A stretch of DNA of 18,367 bases. Source: an uncultured Hippea sp. (lineage in GTDB: Bacteria; Campylobacterota_A; Desulfurellia; JAADFJ01). Below the pieces are notes generated by a model. The model saw only the letters and a list, made by a program, of their open reading frames with translations. It was not told where the DNA came from and made no database searches. Shown here piece by piece: positions 1 to 7,067 of the stretch. Made by a program: the position numbers and the translations under genes. Location of the stretch: contig CAJVZA010000037.1 in the NCBI GenBank assembly GCA_913009315.1, forward strand, positions 1 through 18,367. The letters are read 5' to 3'. How positions within the stretch are numbered: the first letter of the stretch is position 1; every line of letters starts with the position of its first letter.

Positions 1-57
1 TATTAAAGCTATACTTAAAACAGATAAAAAAAATATCGTCAATCGGCAGCCTTTTTA

Positions 58-1263
58 TTACAGATCGGCGGCAAGATTCCGACCAAGCTCCTTTATCTGT
101 GCAAAATCTTCCTCTGTGGGACGAAACTTTATTCTGAAAGGTTCATGCGGCACCCTCATCCTCAAACTTTTCATATGCCTGCTAATTGAGACCGGGCCCT
201 CTCCGCTCCAGCCGTAGGAACCGAATGTAAATCCGAATTTCCCCTTTCGTTTTATGGTAGCGGTGCTTGTCAAAAACTTCCATATCGGTTCGGGGGCATC
301 ACCGTTTATTGTCGGGGTTCCTATAGCAATTCCGTCTGCGCGTTCCGCAACATCAATTACAGAAGAAAGCTCCATTTCTGAAAGATTTCCTACATCCATC
401 ATTGCAACACGCACGCCCGACTCCTGAACTCCTCTGCCAAATGCCTTTGCAAGATTTGCAGTATTGCCGTAAGCCGTAGTATATGCAACCAGCATAAGCT
501 TGCCCTTTTTTTTCGTATCGGGCTGACTCCACTCTCTGTAACGTTCCATATACGATCCGGCATCTTCTCTTAATATGGGGCCATGGCTCGGGCATATAAT
601 ATCAATATTGAACCGATCAAGCTTTTTAAGTGCTCTCAATACATATTCTTTGTAAGGCCTCATAATTATATTGAAATAGTAATGAAACGGTCTTGCAAAA
701 TCATTTGTCAGATCATTGAACATTCGCTCGTCACAGTAGTGAGATGCAAAAATATCGCAGGAATAGAGCAGTTTATCTTCAGGTACGTAGGTACACATGG
801 TGTCAGGCCAGTGGAGAAAAGGGGTAATCGCAAACTTAAGCGTTTTTCCGCCCAGATCTATTTCCATATCATCGGAAGCCAGTATGGGATCGGTTTTTCT
901 ATTCAGGATATTTTGTAGAAAACCTTTTCCGGCTGCTGAAACTATCAGTTTTGCGTTCGGCAGTTTATCAAGGATAAGCGGCAAAGCACCCGAATGATCC
1001 GATTCATTATGATTTACTACCACATAATCAACTTCAGCAGGGTCAACGAGACTGCACAGATTTTTCCAGAACAAATCTTTGAACGGCTCTTTTACCGTAT
1101 CAATTATTGCCGTTTTTTTGCTGCCTCTGATCAGATATGAATTATATGTTGTGCCTGATTCGGTACGCATAATTATATCGAAAATTCTTAAATCAGGATC
1201 AAGAGCCGCAAGCCACCAGCTGTTGTCGGTAACTTGTAAAGGCCTCTTTTCCTCTATGTTCAT
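58..1263 (-). CDS. Flavodiiron protein (FprA/ROO-type O2 or NO reductase)
   Basis: Cytoplasmic flavodiiron protein of 401 aa, full length for the family. The N-terminal metallo-beta-lactamase-like half carries every diiron ligand: H85-x-E87-x-D89-H90, H151, D170 and H227. The C-terminal flavodoxin half (about residues 255-401) has the FMN phosphate loop at 261-270 (YTTAYGNTAN) and a second FMN loop at 348-355 (GSYGWSGE). Family members take electrons from rubredoxin and reduce O2 to water and/or NO to N2O without pumping protons. The rubredoxin gene ends 10 bp upstream on the same strand, so the pair forms an operon and supplies its own electron donor. There is no C-terminal rubredoxin fusion as in NorV, in keeping with the separate gene. 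O2 versus NO preference cannot be read from the sequence. The start is the ATG at 1261-1263. Confidence 0.96.
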   Translation of the reverse strand: MNIEEKRPLQVTDNSWWLAALDPDLRIFDIIMRTESGTTYNSYLIRGSKKTAIIDTVKEPFKDLFWKNLCSLVDPAEVDYVVVNHNESDHSGALPLILDKLPNAKLIVSAAGKGFLQNILNRKTDPILASDDMEIDLGGKTLKFAITPFLHWPDTMCTYVPEDKLLYSCDIFASHYCDERMFNDLTNDFARPFHYYFNIIMRPYKEYVLRALKKLDRFNIDIICPSHGPILREDAGSYMERYREWSQPDTKKKGKLMLVAYTTAYGNTANLAKAFGRGVQESGVRVAMMDVGNLSEMELSSVIDVAERADGIAIGTPTINGDAPEPIWKFLTSTATIKRKGKFGFTFGSYGWSGEGPVSISRHMKSLRMRVPHEPFRIKFRPTEEDFAQIKELGRNLAADL

Positions 1264-1273
1264 ATACTAGCCT

Positions 1274-1453
1274 CTACTCGTACATTTCTTTGGTTCGCAT
1301 GTTTTCAAAAAGCTCCTTTTCCGCCCCGCAATCAGGGCATACCCAATCGTCGGGCAGATCATCAAACGATGTCTCGGGATCAATGTCATTATCCGGATCT
1401 CCGACTCTCGGATCGTATACATAATCGCAAACCGTACATCTGTATTTATCCAT
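1274..1453 (-). CDS. Rubredoxin
   Basis: Small one-iron electron carrier of 59 aa. The two CxxC knuckles are C6-T-V-C9 and C39-P-D-C42, with the usual aromatic residues (Y4, Y11, Y13) and the [13 protein letters not shown] core. It is the likely electron donor to the flavodiiron protein encoded 10 bp downstream. The reading frame stays open to 1504, but the start is set by a perfect AGGAGGT (plus-strand ACCTCCT at 1459-1465) 5 nt before the ATG at 1453. The 17-residue upstream extension is therefore not translated; it would also run through the promoter and inverted repeat described separately. The C-terminal tail after the second knuckle is slightly longer than in minimal rubredoxins and rich in Glu and Lys. 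Confidence 0.96.
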   Translation of the reverse strand: MDKYRCTVCDYVYDPRVGDPDNDIDPETSFDDLPDDWVCPDCGAEKELFENMRTKEMYE

Positions 1454-1470
1454 GAAATACCTCCTGAATT

Positions 1471-1494
1471 TTATCAAATGTAATCTTTTGATAA
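1471..1494. promoter_or_regulatory. Perfect inverted repeat, candidate operator
   Basis: TTATCAAA, 8 nt, TTTGATAA is a perfect 8+8 dyad. It covers the predicted -10 and most of the spacer of the rubredoxin/flavodiiron promoter. A dimeric repressor bound here would block RNA polymerase. The half-sites do not match the FNR (TTGAT-N4-ATCAA) or CRP arrangement, so the regulator is unknown. An O2-, NO- or redox-responsive protein is a reasonable guess from the target genes. The dyad is not followed by a T-run on either strand, which argues against a terminator. Confidence 0.5.
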
Positions 1495-1504
1495 CGGATG
1501 TCAA
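1477..1504 (-). promoter_or_regulatory. Predicted sigma70-type promoter of rubredoxin-flavodiiron operon
   Basis: Read on the minus strand, a consensus -35 TTGACA (1504-1499) is followed after 16 nt by TACATT (1482-1477, 4 of 6 matches to TATAAT). Initiation would fall near 1470, leaving a short leader with the strong AGGAGG before the rubredoxin ATG. This is a prediction from sequence only. Confidence 0.5.
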
Positions 1505-1850
1505 GCATTTCAGCTAAGCTGTTGTTTGTGTCAATAATTTACCTTACTGCAAAATTATATGAAAGCGGCAAAACTCAAAAGGCATAACGGAGCAGCCGGC
1601 AAAGCAGATGCAGCATATAAAAGTTAAAATGCAGGAAGGATGTTAAAGAATATGATGAAAATTATAACTTTATCTGTATTCTTATGAAATCGGTTCAAGG
1701 ACACCATGCCTTGATGCCGTAAAAAAGCTGCAGGCGATGACTTTAAAAATCTTTTTTGACATTTAACATCGATAAAACAGGAATAAGGTTGCAAAAGTAT
1801 ATCGAAAAACAGCTTGGAAGCTATAAAATCAGGATATAAAGCGAATAAAC
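1505..1850. other. Intergenic region without recognisable gene
   Basis: This divergent gap of about 350 bp separates the rubredoxin operon from the bax operon. A 77-codon minus-strand frame (1624-1857) has no recognisable domain, a composition typical of chance frames (many Phe, Ile and Ser) and no clear ribosome-binding site, so I do not call it. I see no RNA gene or repeat shared with the rest of the window. Confidence 0.5.
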
Positions 1851-1878
1851 TTGACATTCTGAAATATACTCCTATTGT
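1851..1878 (+). promoter_or_regulatory. Possible promoter of bax-deacetylase operon
   Basis: TTGACA (1851-1856), a 16-nt spacer, and TATTGT (1873-1878). Initiation would fall near 1885, only a few bases before the first candidate ATG at 1888, giving a nearly leaderless transcript unless translation begins at the ATG at 1900. The -10 is weak and the assignment is tentative. Confidence 0.35.
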
Positions 1879-1887
1879 TCCAAAGTT

Positions 1888-2790
1888 ATGATGATTATAA
1901 TGCGTTTTTTCGTTCCCGTGTTTTTAATTCTGTTTGCTGCCGTACATATTGAGATAATAGGTTTGGAAATTGCACCTCAAGTATCAAAAACAGCTGCCGC
2001 CGGCAACGGCATAAGCAAAATCGAAACTGCGGCGCAAAAGATTGAATCTCCAAAAACAACGTCTGATCTCGTTAAATTATTGGGAAACAGATCGAAATGG
2101 TTTACCTATAGGAATGCTCCGATAATAAAAAGATTGCCGGACGACTTTTCAAAGATAGCGGCCGGTTACAGGAAAAGAGTTTTCATTGCCGCAATATTGC
2201 CTCTGGCAGTTGTTGTTAAGAAACAGTTTGATACCGAACATCAATATGTTATTGATATGAGAAACAAAATTCGCAGGAATGCTGCGATAAACAGTAGTGA
2301 GAAAGAAAAACTCGACCGCATGTTTTACCGTTATAAAATCAAAAGCGGCAGTTTAAGGCAAAAGATCAATAAGCTTTGGGTGAGAACCGGAAGTGTTCCG
2401 ATCAGTCTTATTCTTGCGCAAGCTGCCATAGAATCAAACTGGGGAGCATCACGCTTTACCATAAAAGGCAACAATCTTTTTGGTATAAGAACATACAGCT
2501 CCAGAGGAATGAGACCGAGAGACTGTTCCGACTGCGGACAGGAGTTCAGAGTTGTCGCCTACAAAAATCTTGAAAGCTCCATAAGAAGCTATATCATTAA
2601 TTTTAATACGGGATGGGCGTATAAAGAGCTGAGAAAAACAAGAAGTGCAATGTATCCTAATGATAATCCGTATATTTTTGCCGACAAACTTATCTATTAT
2701 TCCATAAAAAGAAACGATTATATAAGAACCGTAAAAAATATAATAGGTCGAAACAACTTTGAAAGATTTGATAAAAACCATTCGACATAA
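1888..2790 (+). CDS. Bax-family glucosaminidase (periplasmic murein hydrolase)
   Basis: Protein of 300 aa with an N-terminal hydrophobic signal segment (about residues 6-25), so it is exported or membrane-anchored. The C-terminal half is a lysozyme-like glucosaminidase domain of the Bax/GH73 type. The segment at 173-200 (SLILAQAAIESNWGASRF, then KGNNLFGI) contains the predicted catalytic Glu182 and the family GNNLFG signature. C213 and C216 sit in the extension after this motif. The predicted role is cleavage of the glycan backbone of peptidoglycan or a related N-acetylglucosamine polymer. Candidate starts are ATG at 1888, 1891 and 1900; none has a good ribosome-binding site, and 1900 gives the most compact signal peptide. 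The polysaccharide deacetylase frame begins inside the 3' end, overlapping by 32 bp, so the two are probably translationally coupled. Confidence 0.85.
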   Translation: MMIIMRFFVPVFLILFAAVHIEIIGLEIAPQVSKTAAAGNGISKIETAAQKIESPKTTSDLVKLLGNRSKWFTYRNAPIIKRLPDDFSKIAAGYRKRVFIAAILPLAVVVKKQFDTEHQYVIDMRNKIRRNAAINSSEKEKLDRMFYRYKIKSGSLRQKINKLWVRTGSVPISLILAQAAIESNWGASRFTIKGNNLFGIRTYSSRGMRPRDCSDCGQEFRVVAYKNLESSIRSYIINFNTGWAYKELRKTRSAMYPNDNPYIFADKLIYYSIKRNDYIRTVKNIIGRNNFERFDKNHST

Positions 2791-3784
2791 CCTTATTTTA
2801 GTTTTTGTTATAATTTTTTATGCCGAAACCGCTTTTGCGGGCTCTGCAGTCATTCTGCTGTATCATAAATTCGGTAATCCGAATTCACCTTCAACAAACA
2901 CACCTATAAAAACTTTCACCAGTGAGATGAATTATCTGAAAATTGGACATTATAATGTTATAAAACTCTCCGCACTCTGCGATCTGATAAAAAATCACGT
3001 AAACATACCGGATAAAACCGTTGCAATCTCAATAGATGATGGCTATAAATCTACCGTAAAGGCCATAAAAATCTTACAAAAGTATAGATTTCCGGCGACA
3101 ATTTTTCTCTATACAAACGCATATCATTGGCCTGCTTTTCTTAACTGGAATCAGATTAACCGAATTGTTTCGGATCCGCTTTTCGATATAGGAAACCATA
3201 CCACAGATCATGCCGAACTTGACAGGCTGAGTGGTAAACGGATTGACAGGGATATCGCGGCGGCTCAAAATAGTATTAAGAAATTAACCGGAGTGCAGGC
3301 AAAGTTGTTTGCCTATCCCTATGGATATTATAACATAAATGTCATTAAGAATGTTAAGCATTTCGGATTCAGCTGCGCCTTCAGCCAGGATGTAGGTGCG
3401 GTTGATGATCGTACCGATCCGTACAGGATTCCGAGAATTGCAATGACGGGCAGCAGCTTTGATATGAAAGAGTTTGTAAAAAAACTTTCCATTAAGCCAC
3501 TTCATCTTTCTGCTTATTCTCCAAAAGAGAAAATCGACGGCGGAGATATTATCAGAATTACCATCGCTCATCCCAATTATTATTCAACTGCTCAAATCTA
3601 CATATCCGAACATGGATGGCTGAAGACGGTTTATGACAAAAAGAGCGGTATAGCCTATGCAAAAACAGGCAGCATAACCCGTTTTCGCAACCGTATTGTG
3701 GTTAAAGCTTTCGATAATACATCAAAAGAATCCGCATACTTTACATGGATGGTTCACAAACTTCATACTGACAAGCATCTCTAA
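2759..3784 (+). CDS. Secreted polysaccharide deacetylase (NodB fold, CE4)
   Basis: Protein of 341 aa. A hydrophobic segment (11-22) ending in AETAFA-G gives a Sec signal peptide with an AxA cleavage site near residue 27. The NodB domain shows motif 1 SIDDG (D93 base, D94 metal), motif 2 NHTTDH (H147 and H151, metal) and motif 3 AYPYG (184-188, the PgaB/IcaB-like form rather than RxPYG). About 85 residues after the catalytic domain look like a beta-sandwich with no recognised family. The predicted reaction is de-N-acetylation of GlcNAc units in peptidoglycan or an exopolysaccharide. The TTG start at 2759 is the only one in frame that retains the whole signal peptide. It lies inside the bax 3' end with only a weak Shine-Dalgarno (TAGGT), so translation probably depends on coupling. 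Confidence 0.88.
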   Translation: MKDLIKTIRHNLILVFVIIFYAETAFAGSAVILLYHKFGNPNSPSTNTPIKTFTSEMNYLKIGHYNVIKLSALCDLIKNHVNIPDKTVAISIDDGYKSTVKAIKILQKYRFPATIFLYTNAYHWPAFLNWNQINRIVSDPLFDIGNHTTDHAELDRLSGKRIDRDIAAAQNSIKKLTGVQAKLFAYPYGYYNINVIKNVKHFGFSCAFSQDVGAVDDRTDPYRIPRIAMTGSSFDMKEFVKKLSIKPLHLSAYSPKEKIDGGDIIRITIAHPNYYSTAQIYISEHGWLKTVYDKKSGIAYAKTGSITRFRNRIVVKAFDNTSKESAYFTWMVHKLHTDKHL

Positions 3785-3804
3785 ACTAATTTTATGCGTC
3801 AGGT

Positions 3805-3879
3805 TTGAGAGTCTGAATTTGTCTTAAAGCATACCTCACATTCAATAAACAGTAATGCAGAGGGACTGTTTCTCAAGAT
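3805..3879 (+). repeat. Eroded copy of the dispersed module (copy 1)
   Basis: TTTGAGAGTCTGAAT followed by GTCTT-AAAGC (3804-3830) resembles 13147-13175, and AATGCAGAGG (3854-3863) plus CTCAAGAT (3872-3879) match 13216-13225 and 13240-13247 in the same order. The spacing is shorter, and the central hairpin arms are lost. It lies directly downstream of the deacetylase stop codon. The match is by eye and the copy is degenerate. Confidence 0.4.
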
Positions 3880-3961
3880 TGCAGAGCCAAGCGCAATCTA
3901 ATATAAATGTTCTTATATCTCAATAGATCAATAAATTGTTTCAGACCAATTTAGCAGCTGA

Positions 3962-3998
3962 TCTTTCGCTCCAAACTTATTGTTTGCAAAGCGAAAGA
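3962..3998. repeat. Inverted repeat / hairpin
   Basis: A 9-bp stem, TCTTTCGCT (3962-3970) with AGCGAAAGA (3990-3998), is extended inward after a small internal loop by AAAC (3973-3976) with GTTT (3982-3985). No T-run follows. Function is unknown. Confidence 0.6.
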
Positions 3999-4131
3999 GC
4001 GTGAATGCCAAACAGAATCTTGAGCCCTGCAGTCACTACGGATATCTTGCCCGTGGTCATTCCTCATTTTTGTCAAAGCTTTGTGTTAAAAAAATAAGAC
4101 CGTTTTTTTGGCAGATTTCAAATAGCGGCAG

Positions 4132-4173
4132 CTTTTCTCTTACCTTTTGGTCATTTAAAAAATAAGAGAAAAG
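4132..4173. repeat. Inverted repeat / hairpin
   Basis: An 11-bp perfect stem, CTTTTCTCTTA (4132-4142) with TAAGAGAAAAG (4163-4173), around a 20-nt AT-rich loop. No downstream T-run on the plus strand, so it is not a standard terminator in that direction. Function is unknown. Confidence 0.6.
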
Positions 4174-4233
4174 AATAAAAGAAACCTAAGATAAACGATA
4201 AAATTAAATGATATATATGGAGCAATATATATA

Positions 4234-4286
4234 ATGAGACCACTGCACAATAAACAGATTCACAGCTTATTGTTCAGTGATCTCGT
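4234..4286. repeat. Dispersed palindrome, copy 1 (complete)
   Basis: The left arm ATGAGACCACTGCACAATAA (4234-4253) pairs with TTATTGTTCAGTGATCTCGT (4267-4286) over 20 positions with two mismatches and one G-T pair. The 13-nt loop is 4254-4266. The same arms and loop recur at 16792-16844, and the left half recurs at 13064-13093. The right arm ends 14 bp before the -35 box of the liv operon promoter, so the cruciform or hairpin sits immediately upstream of it. Confidence 0.85.
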
Positions 4287-4300
4287 AATCAATAGAATGC

Positions 4301-4328
4301 TTGACATTTGATAATTTTATTGTATAAA
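4301..4328 (+). promoter_or_regulatory. Strong predicted sigma70-type promoter of the liv operon
   Basis: Perfect -35 TTGACA (4301-4306), a 16-nt spacer, and -10 TATAAA (4323-4328). Initiation is expected near 4335, giving a leader of about 55 nt before the livG start. This is the best promoter match in the window. It lies between the palindromic repeat and the first gene of the eight-gene operon. Confidence 0.7.
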
Positions 4329-4389
4329 AAAGTAGAGTATTCTGATATACAAAAACTTATTTCACTATGTGGAATAGTTGGGGGTAATT

Positions 4390-5169
4390 TTGATAAAGCT
4401 TGAGGTGCATGACCTGTTTCTTTCTTTTGGCGGGATAGAAGCGTTAAAAGATATAAGTTTTTCGGTTAACAATAAAGAAATATTTTCAATTATAGGGCCC
4501 AATGGTGCCGGAAAAAGCAGTCTTTTGAACTGTATCAACGGCTTGTATCATCCTCAAAAAGGTAAAATTATATTTAAACAAACAGATATTACCAATTGGC
4601 CTGCAGACAAAATAGCTAAATTAGGTATAGGAAGAACATTTCAAAATCTTGAACTTTTTAAAGGTATGAGCGTTTTGGATAATCTTATGCTTGGCAGGCA
4701 TAATCATCTTAAATACGGTATTATGCCGTCTATTGTATGGATTGGAAGAGCATCAAAAGAAGAGATAACCTCAAGAGTTAAAGTTGAAAAGATCATTGAT
4801 CTGCTGGAGATTCAATCCGTAAGGAAAAAGACCGTAGGTACATTGCCCTACGGTCTGCAAAAACGGGTTGAACTCGGAAGAGCGCTGGCAGTTGATCCTG
4901 AAATTATGCTGCTTGATGAACCGATGGCCGGAATGAATGAAGAAGAACGGGAAGATATGGCACGGTTTATTCTTGATATCAATGAAGAAATGGACAAAAC
5001 TATTATATTAATTGAGCATGATATGTCTGTTGTTATGGATATATCCGACCGCATTATGGCGCTTGATTTCGGAGAGAAAATAGCAGACGGAACACCTGAG
5101 CAGATACAAAATAATTCTGATGTTCTCAACGCTTACATAGGAGGCAAAGAGAAGGGACAGGTGGCATGA
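4390..5169 (+). CDS. livG: HAAT-family ABC transporter ATP-binding protein LivG
   Basis: Cytoplasmic ATPase subunit of a branched-chain-amino-acid-type importer, 259 aa from this start. It has Walker A GPNGAGKSS (residues 36-44), a Q-loop in GIGRTFQNLELF, the signature LPYGLQKRVELGRAL (a LivG-style variant of LSGGQ), Walker B IMLLDEP followed by the D-loop MAGMN, and the H-loop histidine in IEHDM. I chose the TTG at 4390 because the GGGGG run at 4380-4384 gives a Shine-Dalgarno 5 nt upstream and the protein then begins MIKLEVHDL, like other LivG proteins. A TTG at 4378 would add four residues. Its stop overlaps the next gene's start (ATGA at 5166-5169), so translation is coupled to the acyl-CoA synthetase. 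Confidence 0.93.
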   Translation: MIKLEVHDLFLSFGGIEALKDISFSVNNKEIFSIIGPNGAGKSSLLNCINGLYHPQKGKIIFKQTDITNWPADKIAKLGIGRTFQNLELFKGMSVLDNLMLGRHNHLKYGIMPSIVWIGRASKEEITSRVKVEKIIDLLEIQSVRKKTVGTLPYGLQKRVELGRALAVDPEIMLLDEPMAGMNEEEREDMARFILDINEEMDKTIILIEHDMSVVMDISDRIMALDFGEKIADGTPEQIQNNSDVLNAYIGGKEKGQVA

Positions 5170-7052
5170 CATACAAAACCCTGCCCTCTTTGCTTATAAG
5201 AAATGCAGAAAAATGGCCTGATAAAATCGCCTTGCGTGAGAAGGAATTCGGGATATTTAACGATATTAGCTGGTTGGAGTATCTTGCCAATGTAAAAAAT
5301 TTTGCTCTCGGGCTTCTGTCAATAGGGTTTAAAAAAGATGATAAAGTTGCGATTATCGGAGATAATCGCCCTGAGTGGATTTATGCGGAAATGGCAAGTC
5401 AGTCCGTAGGAAGCGGCAGCGTCGGAATTTATCAGGATTCAATATTGAAGGAGATCAGCTATATTATTAACAACTCCGATTCAACGATTGTAGTAGCGGA
5501 AGATCAGGAACAGGTTGACAAGCTTTTAGATATGAAACATGAAATAAAAAATATAAAAAAAATAGTGTTTACGGATCCGAAAGGTATGAGACATTATAAT
5601 GATGATCTGCTCATCTATTTTCCCGATTTTTGTGAAGATGGAAAGAAATACGGGAATATACATAAAGGAATTTTTGAACAACATGTTAATACTCTGTCTG
5701 AAAATCATACGGCTCAGATTTGTACCACCTCAGGAACAACAGGGATACCGAAGTTAGCTATGCTTTCTCATAGAAATCTCATAACTATGGCAAAAAATCT
5801 TGGGATGGTGGATCCGAAATATCCTACAGATGAGTTTGTATCCTTTCTCCCCCTGTCATGGGTTGGTGAACAGATGATGGCTGTAGCTTCTGCGCTGTTT
5901 TTTGGATTTACCGTAAATTTTCCGGAAGAACCTGAAACCGCTCAGGACGATTTTAGAGAAATAGGCCCTAATTTTATGTTCTCTCCTCCGCGTGTCTGGG
6001 AAAATCTTGCAGCAAGTGTTCAGGTAAAAATTTCCAATGCAACATGGCTTAAAAGAAAAGTTTTTCATAGTCTTGTTCCCATCGGTTATAGATCGGCTGA
6101 GCTCAAATTCAAAAAGCTTAAAGCTTCTTTTTTTCTTAAAACAGCATATAGATTTGCCGATTTTCTGCTTTTTAGGCCTTTAAGAGACAGAATGGGTTTT
6201 TCGAATATAAGATCGGCTATGACAGGCGGTGCCGCATTGGGACCCGATACATTCAAATTCTTTCATGCGCTGGGAATAAATCTCAAACAGATTTACGGTC
6301 AAACCGAGATATCGGGAATCTCGTGTATTCATCGCAACGATAATATCGATCCGGATACTATGGGTGCGCCTCTTCCGGAAACAGAGATAAAAATTATAGA
6401 TGGAGAAATCTGTTCAAAAAGCCCTGCTCTTTTTCAGGGATATTATCAAAATGAAAAAGCGACATCCGATACTCTTATAGACGGGTGGCTGCACTCAGGT
6501 GATGCAGGTTATTTGACCGATGATGGTCAGATAGTTGTAATTGACCGGCTGAAAGATCTTATGAAGCTTGCAGATGAAACAAAATTTTCACCTCAATTTA
6601 TAGAGAATAAACTCAAATTCTCTCCATATATAAAGGAAGCGGTAGTTTTTGGTAACAACCGGGAATATATAGCTGTTTTGATCAACATAGACTACGAAAT
6701 TGTGGGTAATTGGGCAGAAAAGCAGCATCTTTCTTATACTACATATACTGATCTGGCAAGCAAAAAAGAGGTATACGGACTTATTGAAAAAGAGGTGAAA
6801 AATATTAACAACTCTTTAAAAAAGGAGATGAGAATTGCAAAATTTACGCTGCTTTATAAAGAACTTGATGCAGACGACGGAGAATTGACAAGAACAAAAA
6901 AGGTTAGAAGGCATTTCATCGGCGAACGTTACAGTACCATTATAAAAGCACTTTACAGCGATAAAGATACAGTACCTGTTGATGCTGAAATCAAATTCCA
7001 GGATGGTAAAACTGCAGCCGTTCATACAGAACTTTTTATAAAGAGTGTATAA
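5166..7052 (+). CDS. AMP-forming long-chain acyl-CoA synthetase
   Basis: ANL-superfamily acyl-CoA ligase of 628 aa, activating a carboxylic acid to acyl-AMP and then acyl-CoA. Core motifs are present: P-loop TSGTTGIPK (188-196), YGQTE (377-381), DGWLHSGD (439-446), hinge region IDRLKD (459-464), and a C-terminal lysine region in LTRTKKVRR. The length and the motif set resemble long-chain fatty acyl-CoA ligases (FAA1/FadD15 type) rather than the short acetyl-CoA type. There is no signal peptide; these enzymes are usually cytosolic or membrane-associated. It lies between livG and livH with a 4-base start/stop overlap, so it belongs to the transporter operon. Coupling of uptake to CoA activation of the same or a related acid is an inference. 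The substrate cannot be read from the sequence. Confidence 0.92.
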   Translation: MTYKTLPSLLIRNAEKWPDKIALREKEFGIFNDISWLEYLANVKNFALGLLSIGFKKDDKVAIIGDNRPEWIYAEMASQSVGSGSVGIYQDSILKEISYIINNSDSTIVVAEDQEQVDKLLDMKHEIKNIKKIVFTDPKGMRHYNDDLLIYFPDFCEDGKKYGNIHKGIFEQHVNTLSENHTAQICTTSGTTGIPKLAMLSHRNLITMAKNLGMVDPKYPTDEFVSFLPLSWVGEQMMAVASALFFGFTVNFPEEPETAQDDFREIGPNFMFSPPRVWENLAASVQVKISNATWLKRKVFHSLVPIGYRSAELKFKKLKASFFLKTAYRFADFLLFRPLRDRMGFSNIRSAMTGGAALGPDTFKFFHALGINLKQIYGQTEISGISCIHRNDNIDPDTMGAPLPETEIKIIDGEICSKSPALFQGYYQNEKATSDTLIDGWLHSGDAGYLTDDGQIVVIDRLKDLMKLADETKFSPQFIENKLKFSPYIKEAVVFGNNREYIAVLINIDYEIVGNWAEKQHLSYTTYTDLASKKEVYGLIEKEVKNINNSLKKEMRIAKFTLLYKELDADDGELTRTKKVRRHFIGERYSTIIKALYSDKDTVPVDAEIKFQDGKTAAVHTELFIKSV

Positions 7053-7067
7053 CAAAGGAGAAAGTGA

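Larger units (their letters stand above)
3785..4233. other. Long noncoding gap with two hairpins
   Basis: No credible gene is present. A 61-codon plus-strand frame (3980-4165) has no recognisable domain. Visible structures are the eroded repeat at 3805-3879, an inverted repeat at 3962-3998 (TCTTTCGCT paired with AGCGAAAGA, with AAAC/GTTT inside) and an 11-bp inverted repeat at 4132-4173 (CTTTTCTCTTA paired with TAAGAGAAAAG, 20-nt loop). Neither hairpin is followed by a convincing T-run on the plus strand. They might stabilise the 3' end of the deacetylase mRNA or be remnants of mobile DNA. Confidence 0.5.

Noticed and set aside
1624-1857. 77-codon minus-strand frame
   Set aside because: No family resemblance, no convincing ribosome-binding site, and a composition typical of a chance frame in AT-rich DNA.
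3980-4165. 61-codon plus-strand frame in the intergenic gap
   Set aside because: No recognisable domain or ribosome-binding site; it spans two hairpins and looks like a chance frame.
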